64,000 bases of DNA from Synanceia verrucosa (Eukaryota > Chordata > Actinopteri > Perciformes > Synanceiidae), in the NCBI GenBank assembly GCA_029721515.1, contig CM056565.1:3140242-3204241 (forward strand). The letters run 5' to 3'. The notes beneath the pieces are model-generated. The model was not told where the DNA came from and ran no database searches. It was given only the letters and a program-made list of their open reading frames with translations. Below, one piece after another: positions 38,201-63,300 of this stretch. Numbering within the stretch: the stretch's first letter is position 1; each line of letters begins with the position of its first letter. The position numbers were made by a program, and so were the translations under genes.

Positions 38201-40037
38201 TTTCTGAAGCAATATCAGTCGTTTGAGTTTAGGCAACCAAACTACTTGATGAGGGTTAGTAAACAAAAGATCATGGTTTGTGTTTAAATAATAATGCTTG
38301 GCACATAAAGTGCAGTTCTCTTAGACCAGTCGCCATGTCCTGTGTGAGATTTATTTTAGGCAACAAAGCACTTCAGTTTAGTGCTTTTGCTACAGTAAAT
38401 ATGCCCTGTCTTGAGCTTCAAGTTCCTTTTTCAATATGTAACCAACACCATGGTCTTTGCTTTTATCTAAATCTAAAGTGCCTTTGTTGCTCAAACATTA
38501 TAACCGTTCAGCATGCTTGTGTTTCTATGAATGGATATTGAATTGCACGGGCAGGGGTGGGAGGGAACCCTAAAAACATCACATCAAATAACCTTCAATA
38601 GCTCATGGACTACTGGAACAGCAACGACAATAACTTGATCTTTTTCTTTTAATTTTAGCCAAACCCAAATGTGAAAGGCACATTTTTCTTAATTGTTCAA
38701 GGAGTGAATTTTACCCACAAAAAAATGAATTTAAACTGAAAAATTCAAGCAACTTATAATAATATTTTTAAATTATGTACATTATATATAGATGACAAAA
38801 ACTAGTCCTCATTTAATATTTTGAATGTGACGAGTCCTATGAAACACCCCCAAAGATGTGGCCTTCACATGGAAAATGAAATGACAGAAGCCTGTAAGTT
38901 GTGCCACTGTTATTGCAAGGGATAGAACTACATAAAATAAAAAAATAGTTGTTTCAAAGCTAAGAAGAAAGATTACTAAAATGCAAATTATTTTGTCCTT
39001 GCCTCTGTACAATGCTTTTACTGACGACACAAGTGTGTCACCTTCTGCAAAGACCACTTGGAGATTTACAGCTCGGTAGAGAAATTTCAAAATAAAGGAG
39101 CTACTGAGTGAAAATATTGTCCTTCAGATCAATTGTGTCCTGGAGTGCAATAGGCTGAAACATTCAGATGAGCTGTGAGTGGTAGAAAGAGCAATACACT
39201 TGAATAATTTCTTTGGAGAGGATTCGGAGAAATGGAACCATGTGCCAGTAAATAGCTTTTGGAGGTCACATCTTAAGTGTTGTTGCATTTCTATTCAAAG
39301 TGCAGCAGACTTCACTGGGCTGCTCTGCCAATAATCAGAGCAGCATGTTGCTTTATGTCTCTTGCTGCAGCTCATCCGTGTATTAATACAGCTGAAAATG
39401 TAATGACAGAGGAAAAGTACAATGTCAGGACATGGTCAGCTATGTTAAAGTACACAACAGTAGCATGGTGTTCACAAAATATCTTTTGTTGACATTCACT
39501 TTATCTGTCTGTCTTCAACTTTGTGATAAAAGTTCCTGGGAGGAAGAGCAGCTTTCCTGCTGCCAGCAGCACTGCAGTGCCAAGGAACAGCTGGAACTAA
39601 ACCTGCAGTAGTTCAGAGTTACTGTGAAAAAATTTGAACAGTCGCACTGCAACACTGATGCTTCCAAATGATCCACATCCACAGTCCTGCAGGGCCTCCG
39701 GCACAAAGCAGGCCCCCGTGGACAGACCCAGATCTGGCTTCACCTCGCTGCTCCACCGGTCCCTGCTAGAAACCAAGACCATGGAGGACCAGGCTACACT
39801 GCTGCACCCACTGGAGGGAAGGGATTCACCAGAGAACCACAACCAGGACTGAGTAAGGCAGACTGTCACCCTCCTGCAGTGAAATAGGTTTTCTGAAGGG
39901 ACTGTGTGACTTGGAAGACAGATTTCACTCACAGGAAGCACCAAAATGAGCTCAACATTGAAGTCCTTCACCGTAGCTCTAAAGGTAGGGTTGTTAGTGC
40001 TCTTCAAGTACATTTTATTAAATGATTGAACCACCTT
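38201..40037. other. Non-coding region; GC-rich island at 39600-39870
   Basis: 38200-38300 is a degenerate dispersed repeat (gtttaggcaaccaaactact). The 39597-39870 island is GC-rich with open frames on both strands (72 and 145 codons), but I recognise no domain. It may be a fragment of a retroelement or an old retrocopy. Confidence 0.35.
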
Positions 40038-40628
40038 CAGTGTTGGGCAGTAAAGTGTTACTGTAAAGTCCTTACTTTTGACAGTAACTATTACTCTAAA
40101 TAAATAAATGCAGTTACCATTACAAAATGGTGCGTTTGTCCTTGTTGTTACTTGGTAAATGAATTCCTGATTCCTGATGAATTCTGATTGCTTTCATCGT
40201 TAGTTTCTGTGATTTCACTCTTGGTGCTTTCCCGTGGTACACAAATGTCAGAATGTCCAAGCTCCAAGTCAATATTTATGTCAGAACCTCCATGAAGTTG
40301 GATCCCCAACTTGGAAAGTCAGATTAATCTCACCAACCAGACATAGAATTCATGTTATCTGCTACTGACATAAACAGTATCTACATGTTTTGTTGTACAT
40401 CTGTAAGGCTGGAAGAGCTGGGAGCACTAAACTTTGAGGTTAAGATGATCTGAGCTCCAAGTTCTGACTTCCAGTGAACACACCATAAGACAAACTCTCA
40501 CTCCCCAGGGTCCTAAAGAGGAACTAAACATCAACTTTTAACAGTAACAAAGTAATTGAGTTACTTTTTGAATGAAGTAACTCGTTACTGTAACTCGTTA
40601 CTATTTCTCAGTAACTAGCACAACACTG
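40038..40628 (-). mobile_element. hAT-like non-autonomous transposon, copy 2
   Basis: Starts CAGTGTTGGGCAG and ends CACAACACTG. The interior matches the 19253 element in reverse orientation (tctgacttccagtgaacac, cactccccagggtcctaaag). The ends carry AGTAACT-type arrays. No 8-bp duplication is visible (ACCACCTT against AGAGCTGA), so it is an older copy or one end is misjudged. Confidence 0.75.
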
Positions 40629-43480
40629 AGAGCTGAATACTATCAATGGTCATGTTCATTGATTATGTTCATGATGAGACTTTTGGGGGAGGGGCTTTGG
40701 AGGCTGCTGACTTGGTATCTTTAGAATTAGGAACTTTTGTCAACACTGGGCAGGGTTTTTATGTTGGATCATTTTTAAAATCAATGTTATTCATTCTAGT
40801 TTATCAACCTTACAGACTGACCCTAACTTAAGTACCAGAGTAACATAAAAACAGTCACAATTTTCTAAAGATATCAATAGTCAAACATGTATTTTCATTT
40901 GACAAGAGACAGCCAACGCTATTTTCACTGTCTTTATTATGTGAGCATACCTGTGTATGATGTTAAATTAGCATGGAAAACCAGCAGTGGTGACATTTCA
41001 CTGAGAACAAGTTTTAAAGAGAATTACACTGGGGGAGACTTCCAGTAGCAGTGACACCATTTTGGCCCATGCATTTATTCATTTTTGAGGGAAGCACAAA
41101 TATGCAGCCACACAGCGCTTGGTGGGATTTTTTTCTGCTATGATCTGCTGTTGAATTCAAATCAAATATTTTGAACCTCACCCAGCTCAGCTGTTACCAG
41201 TACTCTCAAATATAATAAATTCGAGATTTACTGGCAGGCTTCATATTTCTCTATTCGAAGCTCTACTCATTTATTAGGATCATCTACATTCCACCAGAGA
41301 TAAAAAAAAAACAAAAAAAACAACGGCACAATGAGGTTCAGAGTCTTGTTAAAGGTCTTTGAATGCAGAATATATAATAAGCTGTTGCTAATTTGATTTT
41401 GTGCTTGATCCTTGAATAATTCCACTCATGTCTAAATATATACGTTTGAATTGGTTTTAAGGCAAAACAATGGCAATCAAAACCCATTTATACGAAGACT
41501 ATGCTGTGTTTGAAATATCCCTACAGTAAACACTGTGTGTGCATCCTGCTGGTGAAAAACCTGAGCTGTGTTGGAGTCCTCCATTCTGTGCCATGACTTC
41601 GACTTAGTTAATGGAATGTGTCCCTGCTGGGCTTTCATTTCCTCTGTCTGAAAAAAGGAATGCAATCAGAGTACTGATGCTAAAATCATTACCGAATGAC
41701 TAAAGCCTTTGTATGACTTGTGCCATGCTGTGGCGTTCACTGTTCAAGCACATATCACGTATTATTGGAGTGGAGAAGAGCTCCTCTAAAAGTTGGTCTG
41801 ACTGTCTGCAGGCTGATTCAAATGTGCCCTGGCCAACCAATCACTGAATCACATCCTGCTGAAGACTAATACAGAAAATGTTTTGATGACATACTGAGAG
41901 GAAAGCTAAATGTGTTAGTACTTAAAGGACTTGTTTTCGCATTACAAATTAATACTGTAATGATGCTCTTTGGTGGATTATTTGTTTGCTGAATTACAGG
42001 AGAAGGGAGGACAGATTCAGAAAACATGGTTAATCTAATTTTATCAGCATGTTTGATCGTTAGTTATGACTGTGTTGTTAGTTTCCTTTATTTTTTGAAT
42101 AGAGTTCTGCTTCATGACCTGCTTTAATCTTCTTTAGTTGCTATGCATTTCGTTTGACCAAGCAGAATTATCATCGCACCAGTCGCCACTGATGATGTTA
42201 ACATAGCCGCAGCCTTAAATTTAATATAATTGAATTTAATCACATAAGTTGGACAAGTTCGGTGGGCCGGATTAAAAAGCCCAATGGGCCACATATGGCC
42301 CACATGCCGTAGATTGCCTATGTCTGTTCTAACCGATATGTCAACGTCACCTATCTGACTGCAATTTCAAACAATACTGTGGTCCTATACTGCACTTATT
42401 TTCATAACATCTCCATGTCTTTCCAGGAACAAAGCTCTGTGATGTTGACAGTATGGAGGATCATTACATTTGCCTGCCGCTTCTCTTGGAGCATAAATCA
42501 AACCAATCCATCTCTCTCCGACCCTGCTCCCTGGTGGCTTACTTAGAGCCATGCCAACGCAGCACTGGCTGCAGAATGAGCAAGTGTAAGCATGCAAAGG
42601 CTGTCCTTAAGCTGAGCTGTCTGACGGAATAAACAGGCCTCTGTCTCCTCTTGAGAGCAATGCGGATCAAACAGGCTTAGTGGGCATGACCTGTGAGGGC
42701 CCAGACATGGCCAAAACATGTAACACAACACAATTGTGTAAAAGATTGCTGCTCTATTGAACATGAGGAAACTAGCCTACATTACGTTGCCCACAGGCCC
42801 GGAACAGGACCTAGATGCACTCCGCAGAGGATACCCAGCAGACTAACGCCTTATGAATAATTCTCAGCAACCTCTCTCTCTCTTTCCTGGCTGATTTGAG
42901 AAAGTGTGGCCTTCAAAAACAAATTAGATATCTCACAATCTGATACACGGCCAGCAAGTAAGGCCCGTTAGCCTTGTATCTTCTCAAAAATGATGCATCG
43001 GTGGTTCCTTTGCACCATGCCGAGTGGAATTCGAGGCAAAGGCAAAGAAAATGACAAGACATTTGCTTGTGGTTTAATTTCCTCGATTGCTTTATGGCCA
43101 TACATAAATGCTTAAATTGGTTTGTAACATATGCTCTCCTCGCTCTGTTTACTTCCTTCATTTAGTGTGACTGAATCACTTTATTAGTGATTATCCCCCC
43201 AAAAGCTGCATGAATGCACAGCATCACACCTCATCGTGTAATCTGCCCATATAGCAGGAATGGGAATATGCAAATAGTGTCGGAGTATTTCGCAGCACCA
43301 AATATGCCCCTGGGCTGCTTGTCCAATGACACAAATCATCAATTAAGATCTCAGCAGGGTTTGGGGATAAACTAAATTGGCATTATCCCTATCTAACAAT
43401 ATGTAGAGCTGTGTGGGGTACATGACAACAAAGAACAAACATCACTGAGGCTGATTAGTAGTTTTGTGTTTTGACTTGTT

Positions 43481-43482
<2 letters not shown>
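40629..43482. other. Non-coding region
   Basis: No exon is supported. 42420-42560 and 43175-43400 are repeat-free and compositionally complex. Confidence 0.45.
43175..43400. promoter_or_regulatory. Possible conserved non-coding element with octamer site
   Basis: Contains a perfect POU octamer ATGCAAAT at 43268-43275 and homeodomain-type words (CAATTAAG, TTATTAGTGATTATC). It lies about 2 kb from the candidate pknox2 first exon. Conservation was judged by eye only. Confidence 0.3.

Positions 43483-43483
<1 letters not shown>

Positions 43484-43519
<36 letters not shown>
43484..43519. repeat. (GT)n microsatellite
   Basis: About 18 GT units. Confidence 0.92.
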
Positions 43520-43524
<5 letters not shown>

Positions 43525-45118
43525 AAAATGAAGTCCCAGCTGAATCATCCACTTTGTGACACTGACAAAGGTACAGCATCATTTGAATAATGTAAAAGGT
43601 AACAGACCTCCTTTTGGTCTTTCAACAGCAATTCACAGCGACAACAACAGTCTTTCAAAGCGTCTACTTTCACAGGGGGTGTGAGTTTAGCCCCTCGGGG
43701 GATTTTATGCTCAGCACCTGCCGAATATGTCTGACGGAGGGAGCTAAAGTGGTCTAAATCGCCATTGTGATTTCTCAGGGAAGCAGATGATTAGTAAACA
43801 AATGGTTCCGGCATATTTAATTAAGCTAATGTATTCCCAAAGCTCACACTATAGTCTTTGCTGTGAGGGACCTACTCTTTGCAATATATAGCTGTAAGAC
43901 TGTTTACCACTCACACATGACAACAAAGACACTGCTGCAGTTAACTTTACAAACTTAACATTTTTTCATATTTAGATGTATGTATGCATGAGTATTTTTT
44001 TATATTATTTGAGGGGCAGAGATAAAATAAAAAAATAAGTAAATAAATTGAACGGGGCCCCAGCATTGGAGACAGGCTCTGAAGGCATTTCATGCCATTT
44101 AACGTCTCCAATGAGTGAAACAGTCATTCAAGCAATTGTGGAATAAAGAGGTCTGAACTAGAATGAGGTGAGCGGCACAAAGACGGCCAGTGTTCAGCCC
44201 AGAGAGGTTTCACCAGGGAGGGAAGGCTGCGAGCAAACAGCAGAGCGCCGAGACGCATTAGAAACACTTCTCCCAAAGATGTTCCACTTTTTAAAAAGCA
44301 CTCAAGTGAGGAAAATGTTTTTCCATCACATTTTTCTGAAATAAATAAAAGATATTAGTTTGGTTTAAAAAATGTTTTACTTCGAGAAACTGCTGTACAT
44401 TTATGTTCACACACATAACAAGAATATAAAGCTACACTTCCAGCTAAAGATGATATAGATTTTGACATATGCCAAAGTAATTTGTTTGTTTTGTTGTCAT
44501 TGCAAACAAACAAACAAACAAACCCAGCCATGCTCACACAGTCAAGATGCTACTGACTTTAATGACATTTATTATGAACAAGGAGCACTGAATTAACTGT
44601 GACACCTCACCTGGTACTAAGACTGAATCTGAACTGCAGCCCAGGGCTCAGATCCACTCATGGCCCTGAGCTGCCTGTCAGCCTCATCTGCACGATCGAA
44701 TATATACAACAAAAAAAATCTGTTCGCGGATCTATTTTAAACCATTTTACACTGAAAACGATTTATGTTTTCCTTTACATCCTGCCATTCAAAATAAAAG
44801 CATTTTACTCAAACATAACCCAGCACGTGCAACTTCAACATCAAGACAATTTTAGCACGACAGCTTCGCAACCATCAGATATTCATTCATAATAATCATA
44901 TTTACAAACGCAGCACAGAGCCGTGATGAGCAGCTATTTGCTCCTCCTGTCCTCCAGTCACTATTAACAGGACTGTTCAGCTGCAGCACATCTTCATCCT
45001 CATCCTCATGAGCACACCTCAGCACAAACATTACCGACACATTCACTAAAATCCAAACGCCGCACCAAGCAAGAGGCAAAAAATCCACTGATCTTTCAGT
45101 CCAGCACAAAAATGCATC
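43520..45118. other. Non-coding region upstream of the GC-rich block
   Basis: 44045-44310 is a complex stretch with few repeats and possibly conserved. 44508-44523 is a short (AAAC)n run. No exon is recognised. Confidence 0.45.
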
Positions 45119-45243
45119 TCCTCTCCCTCTGTTCCCCCCCTCCTCTTCTTCCCCCTCCCTAACTCTCTTCCTCTCTTTCCCTCCCTCTCTCTCTCCCTCT
45201 CTATCTCTCTTCCTCTCCTCTCGCTCTCTCCCTCTCTCTCCCT
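45119..45243. repeat. Pyrimidine-rich (CTCC/CTCT) tract
   Basis: About 125 bases of nearly pure C and T on the plus strand (GA-rich on the minus strand). It creates spurious frames rich in Arg, Glu and Gly. It could form triplex DNA or act as a GAGA-type promoter-proximal element. Confidence 0.8.
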
Positions 45244-45395
45244 GGCCTGGCTGTCTGACTGTATGAATAATGTCCTGCCTTTTGTAATGAGGGGTGGGGG
45301 AGGGGTGGGGGTGGAGGGGGGGTAAGGGGAAAAGGACGCTGAAGTGGTGAAGCCCTGCTCCCATGCACTGACATTGAAAATGAATGACAGCTTAC

Positions 45396-45590
45396 CTGCA
45401 TGCCAATCTTCATCAGACTGACACTGGGCTGACAGCACAGCCTATACACCACCACACAGCCGCTGACGTCAGCCATGCCAGGCCCCTCCCACCTCCAGCT
45501 CCCCTCAGCGGGCTGCTGATGCCTTCCAGGGTCCGTGGGAAATACGGCAACCATCAGTCTGGATGAATGAATGACAAAGAAAAATAACAA
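45396..45590 (-). other. Candidate 5' exon and promoter of pknox2 (minus strand)
   Basis: Read on the minus strand, this GC-rich block ends at a consensus splice donor: ATGCAG at 45396, then GTAAGC from 45395. It contains the perfect CRE palindrome TGACGTCA at 45464-45471. An ATG at 45476-45474 with G at -3 and +4 opens 27 codons (MADVSGCVVVYRL...) that run in phase 0 into the donor. A GA-rich tract (minus strand) follows inside the putative intron. In vertebrates PKNOX2 lies head-to-head with TMEM218, so this is the expected place for its promoter and untranslated first exon. No pknox2 protein sequence is present in the window, so the link rests on gene order. It could instead be a conserved enhancer or an unrelated transcript. 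Confidence 0.35.
45464..45471. promoter_or_regulatory. CRE palindrome TGACGTCA
   Basis: Perfect 8-base CREB/ATF site inside the GC-rich block just upstream of the minus-strand donor. A position near a transcription start would fit, but binding is not shown by sequence. Confidence 0.4.
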
Positions 45591-45723
45591 CTCTTATTCC
45601 TCATGGAATATGTGCTTTTTCTTCAGCATTTTCTATATCCCATCAACAACTAGTGCTCCAGAAATGCCGCTTGTGCTCTATTTAGATATAGCCTAAACAA
45701 AAATTAAAAGTTACACTATTTAC

Positions 45724-45960
45724 AATAGAACAGAATAGAATAGTTTTTATTTATCCTCCACTGGGGGATATTCAAGATTCAAGATTCTTTATTGTCATTA
45801 TGCACGCATAACGAAATTTTGTCTGAGTCTCTCAGCTTTAGGACACACATAAATAAGGAATAAAAATAAAGATATAAAGGACATAAATATAAAAAATATA
45901 AAATACAAAATATAAAATATAAAACACCCGTATTTGCAAAGAAGTGATATATACAATACA
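45724..45960 (-). mobile_element. LINE 3' tails, two in tandem
   Basis: 45724-45765 (tttttatttatcctccactg) is one tail type. Immediately after, caagattctttattgtcatt and cataacgaaattttgtctga form the same tail type as at 1495. The 5' parts are missing. AT-rich decay follows. Confidence 0.55.
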
Positions 45961-47759
45961 AATGCAATTTAAGTACTACATTTACAGCAAAAATGTAGTA
46001 CTTGCAACAGAAATGTCTATTAGCAGCATACATGTGATATTTGCAGTAGAAATCTGATATTTACAGTGGAATTGCAGTAGAAATCTGATATTTACACCCA
46101 CCACAGAGACAAGTTATATTAATAAAAAAACAATAAACAACAGCAATGACATAATACTATAAGTAATAATGAAAATACATTTTTTATTTAATACATATTT
46201 ACAATATGTATTAAATAAAAAGGAAGAATTATATTTTAATTACAAGTAAAATGTTAATTAAACACAATTATTACATAAAGAATATGTATTTTTTACTATT
46301 TTAATGTGGATGTGACTCATAGAAATAGACACGAAATCAAAAAAAACAGAGCAAATTTGTTGTGCAAAAATAATGTGCTTGTTTTTACATGTTATTCAAT
46401 AATTTGCTTTCAGATTTATTGTGAGAACGAGGCAACAGGAAGCATCTTGAGGTAGTTACTTTAGCCTATAATAGAGATAGATTTTACATTCCTGGGTCAT
46501 TTTGCAACGTTAAATATTGGGAATAGTACTCAATTTCAACATGTGATCATTTATTTATGTATTTATCTGATCTGTGTGATTCAGTTATTTTCTTAGAGGA
46601 GGTTACTATTAGGAAGTCACTAATTATATTCCTGTTTGCTCTGAATCATCAGAGGGAACTCCAGGCACAGTTTGGTAGTTTGGTGTAAATTTGTCTTGGG
46701 TTTGCCGTATGGTTCACTTTTCACTGTTCGCTCTGAATGTTGTGAACCAGATGGAGTCCTAACACCGCTTTCTTATCCAAATCATTTCTGAACAATGGAC
46801 GCATGGATGTTACGAGGTTCACTTAAAGGCAGCATGTCTCCTTCCAGTAAAGCAGGCAGATCATCAGAGGCTCCAGCACTTCTCGTGGGAACATCCGCCT
46901 TTGAATCGCGGCACTGGTCAGCCCCCTGTCGGCCTGCATTACTAATGACATGCTTCACGAAGACAGGTGACTGGAACCAGTGCTGCTGCAAGACATTTCA
47001 TTTTGTCTGATATTAAAAAAGAACAGAGCAGTCACTGGTTTTTGTTTTTTATATTATTTATGTTTCACAAACAAAAACAAGTTTAATGTTAAGTAAGTTT
47101 GCTGAACAAGGAATTGAAATTGGTTTCTGAAATGGACAAAAAGGCTTTTAAATTTTCTACCCCGTCAAAGGACTTGAAATTGATACATCTTTTAACTCAG
47201 GGGTAATTCAACACAATTTTAACAGGCCGAGAAAAAAGATAAATTGATCTACAGTTGAACTATGTAATCATATAATCTCGTGTGTGACCGTATTTCATAT
47301 TATTTTGTCTTTTGTGTGTTTGTTGAAACCGCTCTGTTTTCTTTTCTGCTGTCATCTTGGCCAAGTCATTCTTGGAAAAGAGCTTTTAAATCTCAGTGAG
47401 TTTTTTTTTTACCTGGTTAAATAAAAGAGATTCATTGACTGACTTAGTGTATGACATATAGGCCTAAACATAAACGTAGTGCAGACAAGAACAAAAAGAT
47501 AATAAAATGACGACTAGGAACAAAGGGTGCAAAAACTCTGAGTACGTTGTAAAACAGAGACAATACAGTGCAATATGGCAGATGAACGGAGACTGTACAG
47601 AAAGGTGCAGTAGGGTACACTAATGTAGGCCCTTATTTTGTCATGGCGCTCTGCCCATTTTGCTGTCGTAACAATGCAATTTTCACAATTTGTGGGACGA
47701 ATTTATATATTATATTATATTATATTATATTATATTTTCTGGAATCCAGTGAAGACATA
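45961..47759. other. Non-coding region between the two presumed promoters
   Basis: No exon. AT-rich. 47704-47737 is an (ATATT)n run. Confidence 0.5.
47704..47737. repeat. (ATATT)n microsatellite
   Basis: Six to seven TATTA units. Confidence 0.9.
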
Positions 47760-48148
47760 TTGAGAGAAGCTGCACTCTGAGGCGGTATGAACACCTGTAG
47801 TGATCGTTGTAGCTCTGCTGTATATCGTATAAATGTGCCTGGGTCAGATGTGATTTATGTTCTTATGCATTATTGTTTAAAACAGCATCTACCGATCCAA
47901 AGCCTGTTTGTGTTTTTTTCTACCTCTTTGCACAACCCATATTTTGTCACTGTATATATGGTATATATTGTATTTTTTTCACATTGCTGCCTTTTAATTT
48001 GCACTATTTGTCTTAAAATAATCTATTTGCTTTTTTGTCTCGTATCTATTTTTCACACTTTGATATATTTATTTGCGGATGGCAAAGGAAGTGCAGGGAC
48101 ATCTGTTTCCTTACTGTTCATATGACAATAAACAGTCTGTTATTGATT
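47760..48148 (+). mobile_element. LINE 3' untranslated tail
   Basis: Low-GC sequence with tttgcacaacccatattttg and a final tatgacaataaacagtctg, followed by TTATTGATTG. This matches the usual ACAATAAA end of teleost L2-type LINEs on the plus strand. Confidence 0.4.
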
Positions 48149-48369
48149 GTATGTATGATGTTGGTAGTTGCATTTGGTGATGATCGTGGTATTTGATTGG
48201 TGAATCTGTCGACCTAATCATATCGTTAAATAATAAAATACATAATACGAAATGTCGTTTTTACATAATCATACACGGAAGAAGGGCAAACGAGCAAACA
48301 ACTAGGATTAAAGAAAGATAAGCGGGTGGTTGAAGTACTGAAGAGCGTGCCAGTGGATGTTCAGTAACG

Positions 48370-48771
48370 ACGCATATGATTGGCCGACCCGAGTTCAGCT
48401 ATCCAATCAAACTCTAGTTTGCTGTAACCAGGAAGCAGAAGATGCCACAGAGAGGACTTTATCGGAAACCGTAAAGACGAGTTAACTGACAGCAAAGATG
48501 CATTTTTCATGGGGCCAAACTATTCATTTTTTACATTTTTCACAACTCAATCACTTGTCGGTCTCAGCTAGCAGCGCTAGCAGTGACAGCTAATTTAACG
48601 TTAGCCACAGCGGTAGAAGTTACAGTTAGCTAAAGCTATGTAGCTAGCTATGATACTTGTTTGAACTACTGTATTGCTTAGCAAAATCACGGACGTCGGC
48701 TGTTTTACTTACTTCACTGACTAACTGCTCTGCTCTTTTTGTACTACCACCTCAAACGTTGCTGATAAAAA
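48370..48771 (+). promoter_or_regulatory. tmem218: Probable tmem218 promoter and 5' untranslated region
   Basis: TATA-less sequence with two CCAAT boxes, one inverted (ATTGG 48379-48383) and one direct (CCAAT 48403-48407), 24 bases apart. GTAACC at 48424 followed by AGGAAGC resembles half of an RFX X-box plus an ETS core, as expected for a ciliary gene, but the second half-site is imperfect. The stretch up to the ATG has GCTAAC/GTTAGC repeats often seen in teleost 5' regions. The transcription start cannot be fixed from sequence. Confidence 0.5.
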
Positions 48772-62080
<13,309 letters not shown>

Positions 62081-62590
62081 AGCTGCCAGGGTCAGGGCTG
62101 GCACTGGGATCACATCGCTCATGTACAACTGGAGACAAGCAGTCCATGATGAGAGCCTCCCACCCCCTCCTCTTCATGTGAAAACAGACTAAGGATGTAT
62201 CCCAAACAGAACCAGCAGAAGAGATGTTTTCTTTTTTCACAGCCAACTGTGTATTGACAACTACCAGAAAAAAACTATTCAACAGTATTCAGGTAGTTCT
62301 ATACGCATTTTTGTATCAATACTTAAGATGAAGACTTTTTTAGTATTATTATTTATCTTATAGTACTGAAACACTCTGTCCACCTTTATAAAGACATGAA
62401 CAATTTAGGTTGCCACGGCATTAGAGACAATAAGGACTAAGAGGAAGTGCTAAGTTCTAATTCAAATGTACTACTAAGTGTATACTAAGTGTATTTTACA
62501 TGATGATGTTCCATGTCCTGATGTGTTTTTTGTATTATTAATTCACTGTAGATAAGTTGAGTCATGCCAATAAAATCCATTACTTCACTT
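62081..62590 (+). other. tmem218: tmem218 3' untranslated region
   Basis: About 500 bases of non-coding sequence follow the stop. A canonical AATAAA at 62569-62574 would place cleavage near 62590. No repeat is recognised in this stretch. Confidence 0.75.
62569..62574 (+). terminator. Polyadenylation signal AATAAA of tmem218
   Basis: Perfect AATAAA hexamer about 490 bases after the stop codon, in the sense orientation and followed by T-rich sequence. Confidence 0.7.
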
Positions 62591-62599
62591 TGAGGATAA

Positions 62600-62980
62600 C
62601 TTCAGCACAGTCATTGATTTTTTTCTTTTTGTTTTTCATTATGACAGCAGGAGTGTCAGTAACATCAAGAAAAATACAACATTATATAACATGACAAATA
62701 CACTGTGTCTGTATTGCTGTATTGTCTGTATTGTCTGTATTGCTTTCCCTCTACAGTGTACTGTATTGAGTATTTTATTAACTATAAAGTATTTTATAGT
62801 TTTGTGACTTGTCCTGGGTGGTAACAGATTTTAAAAAAACAAGTTAAAATTCAGATTACTGGTGTATTTTACCATTAAAGTCAATTCTTTTTAGTGCAGA
62901 CTGTAAATATTCACAAGAACTATTAATTATTCCATTCCATTCTAGTTCTGACCCTGTCTAACAAGTTTAGTGTCTCGAAT
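62600..62980. other. Non-coding region after tmem218
   Basis: AT-rich with short tandem TGTATTGTC words at 62710-62745. No gene. Confidence 0.5.
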
Positions 62981-62984
62981 CAGC

Positions 62985-63300
62985 CAATCTCATGTACAGC
63001 ACATTGACCTCTGAATGCATGATTGCCATGATTAGGCATGTACACATGATGAAGATATTCAAACTGGCATCTGACATGGGAAGAAAGGAGATTTAAGTGG
63101 CTTTGAATGTGGCATGTTTGTTGGGTATCTCAAAAACTGCTGATCTACTGGGATTTTCACGACAACCATCTCTAGGGTTCAGAGAGAATGATATGGAAAA
63201 GAGGAAATACACCAGGACTGGACAACAGACAACTGGAAAAGTGTTGTCTTCTCTGACAAGTCTCCATTTCTTCTGAACATTCAGATAGGGTCAACATTTA
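62985..63300 (+). mobile_element. Tc1-like transposase scrap, internally deleted
   Basis: Plus-strand words gacatgggaagaaaggagat and tttgaatgtggcatgtttgt correspond to the start of a Tc1-type DNA-binding domain (MGRKEI-SGFECGMF). After caaccatctctagggttcag the sequence jumps to a downstream part (TGKVLSSLTS, near the first Asp block). A deleted, non-autonomous copy. Confidence 0.45.

Noticed and set aside
1..45395. Search for pknox2 homeobox or MEIS-domain exons
   Set aside because: No WFINARR-type or other PKNOX protein motif was found in any frame, so no pknox2 coding exon is annotated.
44852..45438. Arg/Glu/Gly-rich minus-strand frames of 130-170 codons
   Set aside because: Produced by the CT-rich simple tract at 45119-45243 rather than by a gene.
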